DNA from: Micromonospora halophytica | Lineage (GTDB): Bacteria > Actinomycetota > Actinomycetes > Mycobacteriales > Micromonosporaceae | DNA length: 64,000 nt | Assembly (NCBI RefSeq): GCF_900090245.1 | Contig: NZ_FMDN01000006.1 | Coordinates: forward strand, 186,001 to 250,000 | Reading direction: 5' to 3' | Part shown: positions 16,303 to 23,574 of the stretch, piece after piece | Layout: every line of letters starts with the position of its first letter | Position numbering within the stretch: the first letter of the stretch is position 1 | Position numbers and translations under genes: made by a program | The notes under the pieces: model-generated | Seen by the model: only the letters and a program-made list of their open reading frames with translations | What the model was told of the DNA's origin: nothing | Database searches by the model: none

Positions 16303-16360
16303 AAGGTGACGGTAGGACCACGCACCGGCCGGGGGAAGGCCCCGAACGGATCGGCGTACG

Positions 16361-16978
16361 TCATTCCCCCGAGTCGCGGTGGAGATCGGCCGGGTACGTG
16401 CGCCGTCCGGTGACCGCATCGCGCACCTTGTCCACCACACCCAGCGCCGGTTCGACCACCCGGTTCCACGGCGGGCTCGCCGGGGTGCCGGGGTGCGGGC
16501 GGGTCGGGGCGGCCTCCTCGGCGATCTCCCAGCGGTTGCCCAGCCGGATCAGGTCGGCGTCGGAGGTCACCTCGCGCAGCCGCGCGGTCAGCACCCGCAC
16601 CTCGTCGACGTGGTGGCGTACCCGTTCGGCCACCTCGGCCAACGTGCCGTCCTGCGGGCCGGTGACCGCCTTCAGCACGGTGAGCAGCGCGGCGTCCCCC
16701 GCCAGCACCGCCTCGACGCGGTCGGCGGCCTCGGGCAGCGCGGCCCGCACGGCCGGCAGCAGGTACTGCTCCTCGGCGGAGAGGTGGCGCGAGACCGCGG
16801 CGGTCAGCACCTCGACGACCTCCCGGCGTCCTTCGCCGTCCAGCTCCGGGTCGTCGACCTGGCCGGCGAGGCCGAGCAGTTGACGGTGCTCGGTGTCGGC
16901 GAGGTCGGCCACGCTGTGACCGCCGGGCCGGTAGGCGTCGTCGGCGGCGGGGGGCAGCGGGGGCAGGGGAACGGACAT
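16361..16978 (-). CDS. hemerythrin/HHE-like domain protein
   Basis: This 205-residue protein has repeated His/Glu motifs of the HHE fold: DTEHRQLLGLAGQVDD near residue 30, AVSRHLSAEEQYLLPAV near 65-80, and VRHHVDEV near 120. The arrangement suggests a four-helix bundle that could bind a di-iron centre. The C-terminal 50 residues are Pro-rich, then VVDKVRDAVTGRRTYP. It is divergent from the M20 peptidase gene. Oxygen or redox sensing, or DUF3618-like membrane-stress roles, cannot be told apart. Confidence 0.75.
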   Translation of the reverse strand: MSVPLPPLPPAADDAYRPGGHSVADLADTEHRQLLGLAGQVDDPELDGEGRREVVEVLTAAVSRHLSAEEQYLLPAVRAALPEAADRVEAVLAGDAALLTVLKAVTGPQDGTLAEVAERVRHHVDEVRVLTARLREVTSDADLIRLGNRWEIAEEAAPTRPHPGTPASPPWNRVVEPALGVVDKVRDAVTGRRTYPADLHRDSGE

Positions 16979-17158
16979 GGTGCCCTCCTCGGCGGGCGGC
17001 CGGGGGCGTTGGGGGAACGGCCGGCGCGACGGGCGGTGCGGGGACGCCGACGCGGTACCCGTACCCGCTGATGGTGAAACTCGCCGCGCCGGGCACGCGG
17101 GCCCGGCCACCGGCGGCCGGGCCGCCGTGGCGCACGGGCCGACTGGTAGAAAGAGGCG

Positions 17159-18487
17159 ATGACGAGCGACGCCGCTTCCGCCCGACCCGACCCCACCGAC
17201 GAGGTCGTGGAACTCTGCCGTGACCTGCTGCGTATCGACACCACCAACACCGGTGACAACGCCACCAGCGCCGGGGAGCGCCGCGCGGCCGAGTACGTCG
17301 CGGAGAAGCTCGCCGAGGTCGGTCTCGACGCCCAGATCCACGAGTCGGCGCCGGGGCGGGCCAACGTGGTCGCCCGGATCGCCGGCACCGACCCGGGCCG
17401 CGACGCCCTGCTGGTGCACGGCCACCTCGACGTGGTGCCGGCCGACGCCGACGAGTGGTCGGTCCACCCGTTCTCCGGCGAGGTCCGCGACGGCTACCTC
17501 TGGGGCCGGGGCGCGATCGACATGAAGGACTTCGACGCGATGGTGCTGGCCGTGGTGCGGCACTGGCAGCGCACCGGGGTCCGCCCGCCGCGCGACATCG
17601 TGCTCGCCTACACCGCCGACGAGGAGGCGGGCAGCGACTACGGCGCGCACTTCCTGGTGCAGCGCCACCGGGAGCTCTTCGACGGCTGCACCGAGGCGAT
17701 CGGCGAGGTCGGCGGCTTCTCCTACTCGATCAACGACTCGCAGCGGCTCTACCTGATCGAGACGGCCGAGAAGGGGCTGGACTGGCTGCGCCTGCACGCC
17801 AAGGGCCGCCCCGGGCACGGCTCGTTCGTCCACGACGACAACGCCGTCACCGCACTGGCCGAGGCGGTCGCCCGGGTGGGGCGGCACAAGTTCCCGGTCA
17901 CCGTCACCCCGACCGTGCGGGCCTTCCTGGAGGAGGTCTCCGACGTCCTCGGCGTGGAGCTGGACCCGGACGACCCGGAGACCGCGATCGCGAAGCTCGG
18001 CCCGATCGCCAACATCATCGGCGCGACCATCCGCAGCACCGCCAACCCGACCCGGCTCGCCGCCGGCTACAAGGACAACGTCATCCCCGGCCGGGCCACC
18101 GCCACCATCGACTGCCGCAGCCTGCCCGGCCAGTCGGAGATGCTGGAGCGCCAGCTGCGCGAGCTGGTCGGTCCGGACATCGAGATCGAGTACGTCCAGC
18201 GTCAGCCGGCCCTGGAGACCACCTTCGACGGTGACCTGGTCGAGGCGATGTCCGCGGCGCTGCGGGCGGAGGACCCGGGCGCCCGGCCGGTGCCCTACAT
18301 GCTCTCCGGCGGCACCGACGCGAAGGCGTTCTCGCAGCTCGGCATCCGCTGTTTCGGCTTCTCCCCGCTGCGGCTGCCGGCCGATCTCAACTTCTCCGCC
18401 CTGTTCCACGGCATCGACGAGCGGGTACCGGTGGACGGGCTACAGTTCGGCGTGCGGGTTCTGGACCGGTTCCTGCGCGCCTGCTGA
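17159..18487 (+). CDS. M20/M25/M40 family metallopeptidase
   Basis: This 442-residue enzyme has the M20 di-zinc signature: HGHLDVVPAD (first His and catalytic Asp), GRGAIDMKDF (bridging Asp), and YTADEEAGSDYG (general-base Glu-Glu). The lid or dimerisation insert starts KGRPGHGSFVHDDN. The C-terminal metal-ligand His is in the SALFHGIDE segment. Relatives hydrolyse peptides or N-acyl amino acids (succinyl-diaminopimelate desuccinylase, ArgE, carboxypeptidases); the substrate is not assignable. Cytoplasmic, no signal peptide. It is followed 46 bases later by an acidic protein gene. Confidence 0.9.
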   Translation: MTSDAASARPDPTDEVVELCRDLLRIDTTNTGDNATSAGERRAAEYVAEKLAEVGLDAQIHESAPGRANVVARIAGTDPGRDALLVHGHLDVVPADADEWSVHPFSGEVRDGYLWGRGAIDMKDFDAMVLAVVRHWQRTGVRPPRDIVLAYTADEEAGSDYGAHFLVQRHRELFDGCTEAIGEVGGFSYSINDSQRLYLIETAEKGLDWLRLHAKGRPGHGSFVHDDNAVTALAEAVARVGRHKFPVTVTPTVRAFLEEVSDVLGVELDPDDPETAIAKLGPIANIIGATIRSTANPTRLAAGYKDNVIPGRATATIDCRSLPGQSEMLERQLRELVGPDIEIEYVQRQPALETTFDGDLVEAMSAALRAEDPGARPVPYMLSGGTDAKAFSQLGIRCFGFSPLRLPADLNFSALFHGIDERVPVDGLQFGVRVLDRFLRAC

Positions 18488-18533
18488 CCTCGTCCGGTGC
18501 CGCGACCTGCTCCATTTTCGAAGGGATCACCTC

Positions 18534-19199
18534 ATGACCGACCAGCACGGTGAGCTGGACGCCGCTCTCGAGCGTGTGATCGACGCCGCCCGGGCCCACC
18601 TGGCGGCCGTGCGCGCGGCCCAGGGGCGGATCGACGACGACGACGTCTGGCAGGCGTACGTGGCGTTGAACAACGCCTCGTACGCCTACGACGAGCAGCT
18701 GCTCGACGCGTTCGGCGAGGTCACCCCCTGGGACGTCGAGTCGATCGACCCGGACGAGGCCGACGAGCGGTTCGGCGGCGCCGAGGGGGCCGAGGCCACC
18801 GACGCGCACCCGCAGGTCATCTCGGTGCGCCAGCGCCGCGACTACCGGGTGCCGAGTGTCTCCGCGCTGATCCGGGTCGCCGAGGCGGCCCGCCGCGAGG
18901 GCACGCCCGAGGACGACGAGCCGGCGCCGGTCGAGGGGGTCGGCGAGGCGGTGCTGGAGCTGCTGCAGAGCGGCGACGGCTCGCTGAGCGCGCTGGACGT
19001 GCCGGAGCTGGAGCCGCTCGACGGCGTGGTGATGGTCAGCGAGGTCGGCACCCCGGTCGACCTGGAGTCCTTCGACGACGACGACGCGGTGGGTCCGTTC
19101 CAGCCGGCTGCCGACGACCGCCTGGTGGGGCGGCTCGACGAGCACCCCTTCCTCGACGAGGACGAGCACGAGCACGACCACGCCGGGCACCAGCACTAG
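18534..19199 (+). CDS. acidic protein with His-rich C-terminus, unknown function
   Basis: This 221-residue protein starts MTDQHGELDAALERVIDAAR. Residues 1-65 are helical and end NNASYAYDEQLLDAFGEVTPW. The remainder is strongly acidic, with SVRQRRDYRVPSVSALIRVAE as an interior basic island. The last 14 residues, DEDEHEHDHAGHQH, are an obvious metal-binding-type tail. It sits 46 bases after the M20 peptidase gene and ends before a large hairpin. I do not recognise a characterised family. Confidence 0.75.
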   Translation: MTDQHGELDAALERVIDAARAHLAAVRAAQGRIDDDDVWQAYVALNNASYAYDEQLLDAFGEVTPWDVESIDPDEADERFGGAEGAEATDAHPQVISVRQRRDYRVPSVSALIRVAEAARREGTPEDDEPAPVEGVGEAVLELLQSGDGSLSALDVPELEPLDGVVMVSEVGTPVDLESFDDDDAVGPFQPAADDRLVGRLDEHPFLDEDEHEHDHAGHQH

Positions 19200-19215
19200 G
19201 CACACCTGGTCATGC

Positions 19216-19256
19216 CGTTCCCGGGGCCCGACCGGCTGGTCCGGGTCCCGGGGACG
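19216..19256 (+). terminator. long hairpin after the acidic protein gene
   Basis: CGTTCCCGGGGCCCGACC, loop GGCT, GGTC-C-GGGTCCCGGGGACG: an 18-bp stem with two G-U pairs and one bulged C. Confidence 0.65.
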
Positions 19257-19285
19257 CGCGCGGCCACGCCGGTCGGCGTACCCGC

Positions 19286-19486
19286 TCAGTAGGACAGGCC
19301 CGGCTGCGGCTGGGCGACCCGGCGACGGCGCAGCACGACCTGCCGCGTACCGTCCCGGAACAGCCGTACCCGGGCCAGCTCCCATCCGGAGAACTCCGCC
19401 TGGATCGCCAGCTGCGCCGCGGCGGTCAACCGGTCGACGTTCGGCGGCAACCGCAGCGGCGCGTACTCGTAGTCCATGTGTTCCAT
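19286..19486 (-). CDS. DUF5703 family small protein
   Basis: This 66-residue protein starts MEHMDYEYAPLRLPPNVDRL and continues AAQLAIQAEFSGWELARVRLF, the pattern of the actinobacterial DUF5703 family. It ends RRRRVAQPQPGLSY. The second Met (four codons in) is an equally possible start. No function is known. It stands alone, between the terminator and the divergent GNAT gene. Confidence 0.75.
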   Translation of the reverse strand: MEHMDYEYAPLRLPPNVDRLTAAAQLAIQAEFSGWELARVRLFRDGTRQVVLRRRRVAQPQPGLSY

Positions 19487-19632
19487 GCTGCCCAGCCCGG
19501 CGGCCGTTCGCCACCCCCGGTGGTTGGCTCGCGCCGCTGCCCGACGCCGCGTCCGGCGGGCGGGCCCGGGCGTCGTGTCCGATTCGTCCCCCAGGGCGGC
19601 CCGCCGCCCGGACCGGCGCCTAGGGTGCGGGC

Positions 19633-20103
19633 ATGGTGACCGTCCGGCTGGAGCCGATGACCGACGCGCAGTACCTCCGCTACCGCGAGCGGGCCGAGGA
19701 CGACTACGCCGCGAACATCGCCGCCAGCGGCGCAATGGCCCTGCCCGAGGCACGGCGCAAGGCGGGTGAGGACTGCGCTCGGCTGCTGCCCGACGGGCTG
19801 CGTACCGAGGGCCACCACCTCTGGACGGCGTACGACCGCGACGACGAGGTCGGCGTGCTGTGGCTGCACGTCGAGCGGCGCTCCGACGGCCTGCACGCCT
19901 TCGGCTACGACTTCGAGGTCCGCCCCGAGCTGCGCCGGCGCGGCTACGGCCGGGCGATCGCCGAGGCGGCCGAGCAGGTGTGCCGGGAGTGGGGCGCGGT
20001 GTCGATCGGGCTGAGCGTCTTCGGCTTCAACACCGGGGCGCGCGCCCTGTACGAGAAGCTGGGCTACGAGGTCACCGCGGTGCAGATGCGCAAGCGGCTG
20101 TGA
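19633..20103 (+). CDS. GNAT family N-acetyltransferase
   Basis: This 156-residue single-domain enzyme has the acetyl-CoA binding motif A in the form FEVRPELRRRGYGRAIAEAAEQ (R-x-x-G-x-G/A type, RRRGYG). The C-terminal motif SIGLSVFGFNTGARALYEKLGY is characteristic of GNATs that acetylate amino groups. The N-terminal part, AQYLRYRERAEDDYA, resembles those found in peptide or antibiotic acetyltransferases. The substrate is unknown. It converges on the RiPP-like operon with only 12 bases between stops, so a role in modifying that peptide is possible but unproven. Confidence 0.9.
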   Translation: MVTVRLEPMTDAQYLRYRERAEDDYAANIAASGAMALPEARRKAGEDCARLLPDGLRTEGHHLWTAYDRDDEVGVLWLHVERRSDGLHAFGYDFEVRPELRRRGYGRAIAEAAEQVCREWGAVSIGLSVFGFNTGARALYEKLGYEVTAVQMRKRL

Positions 20104-20115
20104 GCACGCGGCGGC

Positions 20116-20685
20116 TCACGACGACACGCAGTCGGTGGCCCCGTCCTGCCAGCCGTGGTCGTAGCGCCCCGCCACCTTCGTGACGAACTCCTCGACGGCC
20201 CGCTCGTCGAGCCGGTCGAGCCGGTGCAGGCGCTGCCAGCCGGTGAGCCCGATGCCCTGCCCGAGGGCCGGGTACGGCGCGACCACCACGTCCCGGGGGT
20301 GGCGTCGGCCGAGGCGTTCCAGCGCGTCGACGTCGGCCGCCGGGACGTCCGGGGCGTACTGCACCAGCACATGTCCGTGCTCCAGCACGTGCACCTGCAA
20401 CTCCGCCGGCACCGGGTCGCGGTAGATGCCCGGGACGACCACCCGGGGGGAGTGCGGCCCGGAGGTGGGCGGCATGGTCCGGTACGGCTCGTGCGGCGCG
20501 CCCTCGTACGGGATGTGCCGCTCGCCCTCGAACGGCTGCGGGGTGCCGGGCACCCGGTCGCAGGAAAGCGCGGCGGTGTCGTCGGTCAGGCCGAGGAGCA
20601 CCCCGACGCCCAGGCTCGACATGGTGGCGACGCTGAGCACGGTGACGACGGCGCTGACCACCGTGCCGAGCCATCTGCGTTTCAT
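20116..20685 (-). CDS. DUF3105 family membrane-anchored protein
   Basis: This 189-residue protein has an N-terminal membrane anchor (about residues 7-32, KRRWLGTVVSAVVTVLSVA onward). An extracytoplasmic DUF3105 domain follows, with YRTMPPTSGPHSP, HVLEHGHVLVQYAP and the terminal GWQDGATDCVSS. Cys residues near 42 and 186 could form a disulfide. The HGH segment is the family hallmark and a possible metal site. The ATG overlaps the stop of the PqqD-M50 gene by four bases, so it is the last gene of the RiPP-like operon. DUF3105 has no established function; here it may act on the exported peptide. Confidence 0.85.
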   Translation of the reverse strand: MKRRWLGTVVSAVVTVLSVATMSSLGVGVLLGLTDDTAALSCDRVPGTPQPFEGERHIPYEGAPHEPYRTMPPTSGPHSPRVVVPGIYRDPVPAELQVHVLEHGHVLVQYAPDVPAADVDALERLGRRHPRDVVVAPYPALGQGIGLTGWQRLHRLDRLDERAVEEFVTKVAGRYDHGWQDGATDCVSS

Positions 20686-21896
20686 GCGAGGGCCTTTCTC
20701 GTCCGGCGACGATTGCGCACGATCACGCCGAGGGGCAGCAGGATGTTGAAGGAGGCGAATACGAGTAGCGCGATCCCTTCCCACCAGTACGCGCTGGCGA
20801 GTGGTGCGCCGATGAGCACTCCGGCGGCCCAGCCGAACGTGACTTTCGCGCTCGGCCACAGAAAGTGGATCGCGAACCAGATCATCCAGATCAGACCGGC
20901 CAGGTAGAGCAGCCGGTACCAGCGCGACACCCGAAGATCGGTTCCGTGCGCGTTGTGCAGAATGGCGTTCTCCTCGGCGGTGAGCCGGCGTATCCGGCGT
21001 TTGAGGGACAACCGGGTGATCTGATGCAGGTTCCGGCACCCGGTGGCGGTCGCCATCACCAGGTACATGTCGGTGCGCAGGTAGGCCAGCGTCTGGAAGG
21101 CCAGCTTGACCGCCTGGCTGAACACCACCATGGCGAGGAACCGGACCAGCTCCGGCGGCAGCTCGACCCAGCCGCGCGACCAGGCGAAACGGGGCGCGAC
21201 CGCGGCGAAGAGCAGTACCGAGTCGATGGCCATGCCGGCGAGGAACGGACCGTAGCGCCGCTCCGGCGGTAGCGCCCACAGCCCGGTCAGGTCGGTCTCC
21301 AGCACCGGGAAGATGCCCCGCCGCTCCACGCGCAACCGGGACGGCACCCCGACGGCCGCCCCGGCCAGGGCGTGCCACACCTCGTGCACGATCGTCAGGA
21401 CGACCACCACCACGTTGGTGATCAGCAGGCTCAGCACCACGTCCGGGAAGATGAAGGTGTCCTCGTAGTGCGGCAGCAGGGACGGCTCGGCGGCGAACAT
21501 CACCAGCGTGGCCAGCAGCGCGGCGACGTAACCGGTCCATGCCACCCGGCCGAACAGGGGCCGGACCAGGCGGGCGGGGATCCGCGACACCGACCAGTAC
21601 CGGGCCGGCGGGGCCGCCGCCGCGTCGTCCGGACGGCCGTCGATGACGCCCGCCTCGACCAGCACCTCGACGAAGTCCAGGGCATCGACCGGCTCGCCGG
21701 TCTGGCGCTCCACCTCGTCGGCGGCCTCGGCCACCGAGCGGCCGGCGGCGAAGAGTTCGACCAGCCGGGCCCCCACCTCGCCGACGACGACGAAGGTGCC
21801 GGTGGCGGGGTCGCCGACGACGTACTCGTCCTCGTCCTCCTGCCGGACGACCAGGTTGCCGACGCGGGGCCGGCTGTCGAGCCCGAGCCCACTCAC
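20682..21896 (-). CDS. PqqD-like domain fused to M50-type membrane metallopeptidase
   Basis: This 404-residue protein begins with a PqqD-like peptide-binding fold (about residues 10-90: NLVVRQEDEDEYVVGDPATG, GARLVELFAAGRSVAEAADE, VEVLVEAGVIDG). A polytopic membrane region then carries the zinc motif HEVWH (His171, Glu172, His175) right after VVVVVLTIV. At least six hydrophobic segments follow. This matches 'peptide zinc metalloprotease' proteins of peptide-modification clusters: leader recognition plus intramembrane cleavage, possibly with export. The GTG start at 21896 overlaps the ThiF-like stop (GTGA). The usual M50 LDG motif is not evident, so the third ligand is uncertain. Confidence 0.85.
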   Translation of the reverse strand: MSGLGLDSRPRVGNLVVRQEDEDEYVVGDPATGTFVVVGEVGARLVELFAAGRSVAEAADEVERQTGEPVDALDFVEVLVEAGVIDGRPDDAAAAPPARYWSVSRIPARLVRPLFGRVAWTGYVAALLATLVMFAAEPSLLPHYEDTFIFPDVVLSLLITNVVVVVLTIVHEVWHALAGAAVGVPSRLRVERRGIFPVLETDLTGLWALPPERRYGPFLAGMAIDSVLLFAAVAPRFAWSRGWVELPPELVRFLAMVVFSQAVKLAFQTLAYLRTDMYLVMATATGCRNLHQITRLSLKRRIRRLTAEENAILHNAHGTDLRVSRWYRLLYLAGLIWMIWFAIHFLWPSAKVTFGWAAGVLIGAPLASAYWWEGIALLVFASFNILLPLGVIVRNRRRTRKALA

Positions 21897-22996
21897 GCCT
21901 CCTCCTCGACCCAGCCGCAGGTTCCGCACGTGCGCCCCGGGCGCGGGTTCACCACGTAGTGGTAGGTCAGGTCGGTCAGGCTCAGGTGGAACATCCGCCC
22001 CCGGGTCGTCGTGGGGATGCCGCCGAGGTGGTAGACCGCGTCCAGCGCGGCCAGGTGGCCGGTGAGGTTGGCCGTCGGGGCGATCACCGCGTGGCCGGTG
22101 AACGGGAAGAGTTCCTCCGGCTCGGCGCCGTGGTGCTCCCGCAGCCGGTCGTTGACGCTGGGCAGGCAGGCCTGGCAGCAGGTCTGCCCGGGTACGAAGA
22201 GGCCGACCACCGCCATCGGACCGGCGTACTGGGCGATCATCCAGGGTGTGCCGGTCTCCAGGGCGGCCCGGTTCGTCCAGTCCCGGATCGCGTGCAGTGG
22301 CTGGTCGGCGCAGAGCACCAGCAGGTCCCGCCCGGCCATCAGCGCGGCGACCGACTCGACGGAGTCCACCCGGGTCTCCGTGCCGGTGACCGTCACGTAC
22401 GGGTTCATCCGGGCCAACCGCCGCACGGCCACGTCGAGCTTCGGCCGGCCCACGTCGTCCTCGGTGTAGAGCAGCTGCCGGGTCAGGTTGGCCGGCTCGA
22501 TCCGGTCGAAGTCGACGCAGTGCACCGTCCCGATGCCGGCGGCGACCAGGGACGAGGCGACGGCCGAGCCGGTGCCGCCCAGCCCGACGACCACGACGCT
22601 GCTCGCCTTCAGCCGGGCCTGCACCTCGTACCGGGACCGACGGGGGGTCAGGTCGACCCAGGCGTGGTAGGTCAGCGCGCGGTCGTAGCGGTCGATCTCG
22701 GCCGGGCTCAGGGCGGGTGGCACGGGGGCGGCGGCGTCCTCCACGTAGCCGGCGTCGATGATCGTCCGCAGCGCGTCGTCCGCCTCCTCCGGCTCCATCC
22801 CGGGGTGCCGGGCGAGCATCGCGGCGATGATCTCCGCGCGGGTGCGGGTGCCGTCCATCAGGGCGAGCAGCGCCCACAGCGAGCCGTCCTCGTCGTCGAT
22901 CTCCGCCCCGATGCCCATCTGCCGACCGCCGATGCTGATCAGCGTGGGGCTCAGCCGTACGGGTTTGTGGATGCCCTTGATCCGGGGGCGCAGCAT
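21893..22996 (-). CDS. ThiF/E1-like adenylating enzyme with N-terminal recognition domain
   Basis: This 367-residue enzyme has two parts. Residues about 12-90 are a winged, PqqD/RRE-like domain (SLWALLALMDGTRTRAEIIAA). Residues about 125-365 are an E1-like fold: nucleotide loop GLGGTG at 138-143, LTRQ with the arginine finger at 173, and CADQP with Asp231. The structural zinc pairs are Cys274/Cys277 (CQAC) and Cys357/Cys360 (CGTC). E1-like enzymes adenylate C-terminal carboxylates; in RiPP pathways (MccB, PaaA, Ocin-ThiF proteins) they act on precursor peptides. The ATG follows GGAGG and comes 64 bases after the peptide gene, beyond a hairpin. The chemistry on this peptide is inference. Confidence 0.88.
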   Translation of the reverse strand: MLRPRIKGIHKPVRLSPTLISIGGRQMGIGAEIDDEDGSLWALLALMDGTRTRAEIIAAMLARHPGMEPEEADDALRTIIDAGYVEDAAAPVPPALSPAEIDRYDRALTYHAWVDLTPRRSRYEVQARLKASSVVVVGLGGTGSAVASSLVAAGIGTVHCVDFDRIEPANLTRQLLYTEDDVGRPKLDVAVRRLARMNPYVTVTGTETRVDSVESVAALMAGRDLLVLCADQPLHAIRDWTNRAALETGTPWMIAQYAGPMAVVGLFVPGQTCCQACLPSVNDRLREHHGAEPEELFPFTGHAVIAPTANLTGHLAALDAVYHLGGIPTTTRGRMFHLSLTDLTYHYVVNPRPGRTCGTCGWVEEEA

Positions 22997-23019
22997 CCGT
23001 GACCTCCTCCGCGAAGGGT

Positions 23020-23049
23020 GACCGGGGCGCGGCGAGCCGCGCCCCGGTC
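23020..23049 (-). terminator. partial terminator/attenuator between the peptide gene and the ThiF-like gene
   Basis: GACCGGGGCGCGG, loop CGAG, CCGCGCCCCGGTC: a perfect 13-bp stem. On the minus strand it begins 10 bases after the peptide stop and ends 23 bases before the ThiF-like start, with no T-tract. Hairpins placed this way commonly raise precursor-peptide mRNA over its enzymes in RiPP operons. Confidence 0.75.
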
Positions 23050-23059
23050 GGGAACGTGA

Positions 23060-23179
23060 TCAGCCGCAGAGGTCGTTGCGGCAGCCCGGGTCGATGATGG
23101 CGGCGGTGGTCTCGAGCTTCTCCAGCTTGCGCACGACGACCTTGGCCGGCTTGCGCTTGACGTCGGTCTTACGGTCCAC
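23060..23179 (-). CDS. 39-residue putative RiPP precursor peptide
   Basis: A short GTG-initiated ORF behind TTGGAGGAAACC encodes a Lys/Arg-rich leader beginning MDRKTDVKRKPAKVVVRKL, then EKLETTAA, and a distinct C-terminus IIDPGCRNDLCG containing the only two Cys (four residues apart). It is the first gene of a minus-strand run with a ThiF/E1-like enzyme, a PqqD-M50 peptidase and a DUF3105 protein. A TTGACA promoter lies upstream and a stem-loop follows. Basic leader, hydrophobic-polar boundary and two-Cys core are typical of modified peptides. Other readings, such as a small DNA- or membrane-binding peptide, are less likely given the neighbours. The class does not match one I can name. Confidence 0.8.
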   Translation of the reverse strand: MDRKTDVKRKPAKVVVRKLEKLETTAAIIDPGCRNDLCG

Positions 23180-23574
23180 GGTTTCCTCCAACGAATTGAG
23201 AGGGACGACGCGGCGAGCTTGCTCACGTCGCACTCATTAGAGCACCGCGAACAATGGCTCTCAATATTTAGTTCTGTCAAAACCTGGACGCGCTGATGGT
23301 CTGTATTCGGATATCCGTGGCGGGTGTCGGAAAACGGACGAGATAAATGCCCCGTGAGTGCCGCTGTGTGGCTCAACCCCGGGTTTCGGGGCACAACAGC
23401 CCTGCCGGGTTGATCGAATTATGGGTGCCCGACGGTCGGTAAATGGGGATCGGTCGACATGACCCCGCTGCGCGCGTCTTTGCCACGATCCGGGACGACG
23501 AGGGCACGCAGGGTCACCGTCCTGGCCTGCCCCGCCACCACGGACCGGCGAGTGCGACCGGACCCTCGGCCCGG
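23180..23574. other. AT-richer intergenic region carrying the RiPP-operon promoter
   Basis: There are 395 bases between the precursor gene and the SseB-like gene, both on the minus strand. The part from about 23230 to 23450 is visibly lower in GC than its surroundings (AATATTTAG, GATAAATG, GAATTATGGG), as in actinomycete promoter regions or acquired DNA. No further gene is supported. Confidence 0.6.
23252..23281 (-). promoter_or_regulatory. sigma-70/HrdB-like promoter of the RiPP-like operon
   Basis: Read on the minus strand: -35 TTGACA (perfect consensus, 23276-23281), 18-base spacer, then -10 CATTGT (23252-23257, weak match to TANNNT). A transcript would start near 23245, giving a leader of about 65 bases before the precursor GTG. 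Confidence 0.55.
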
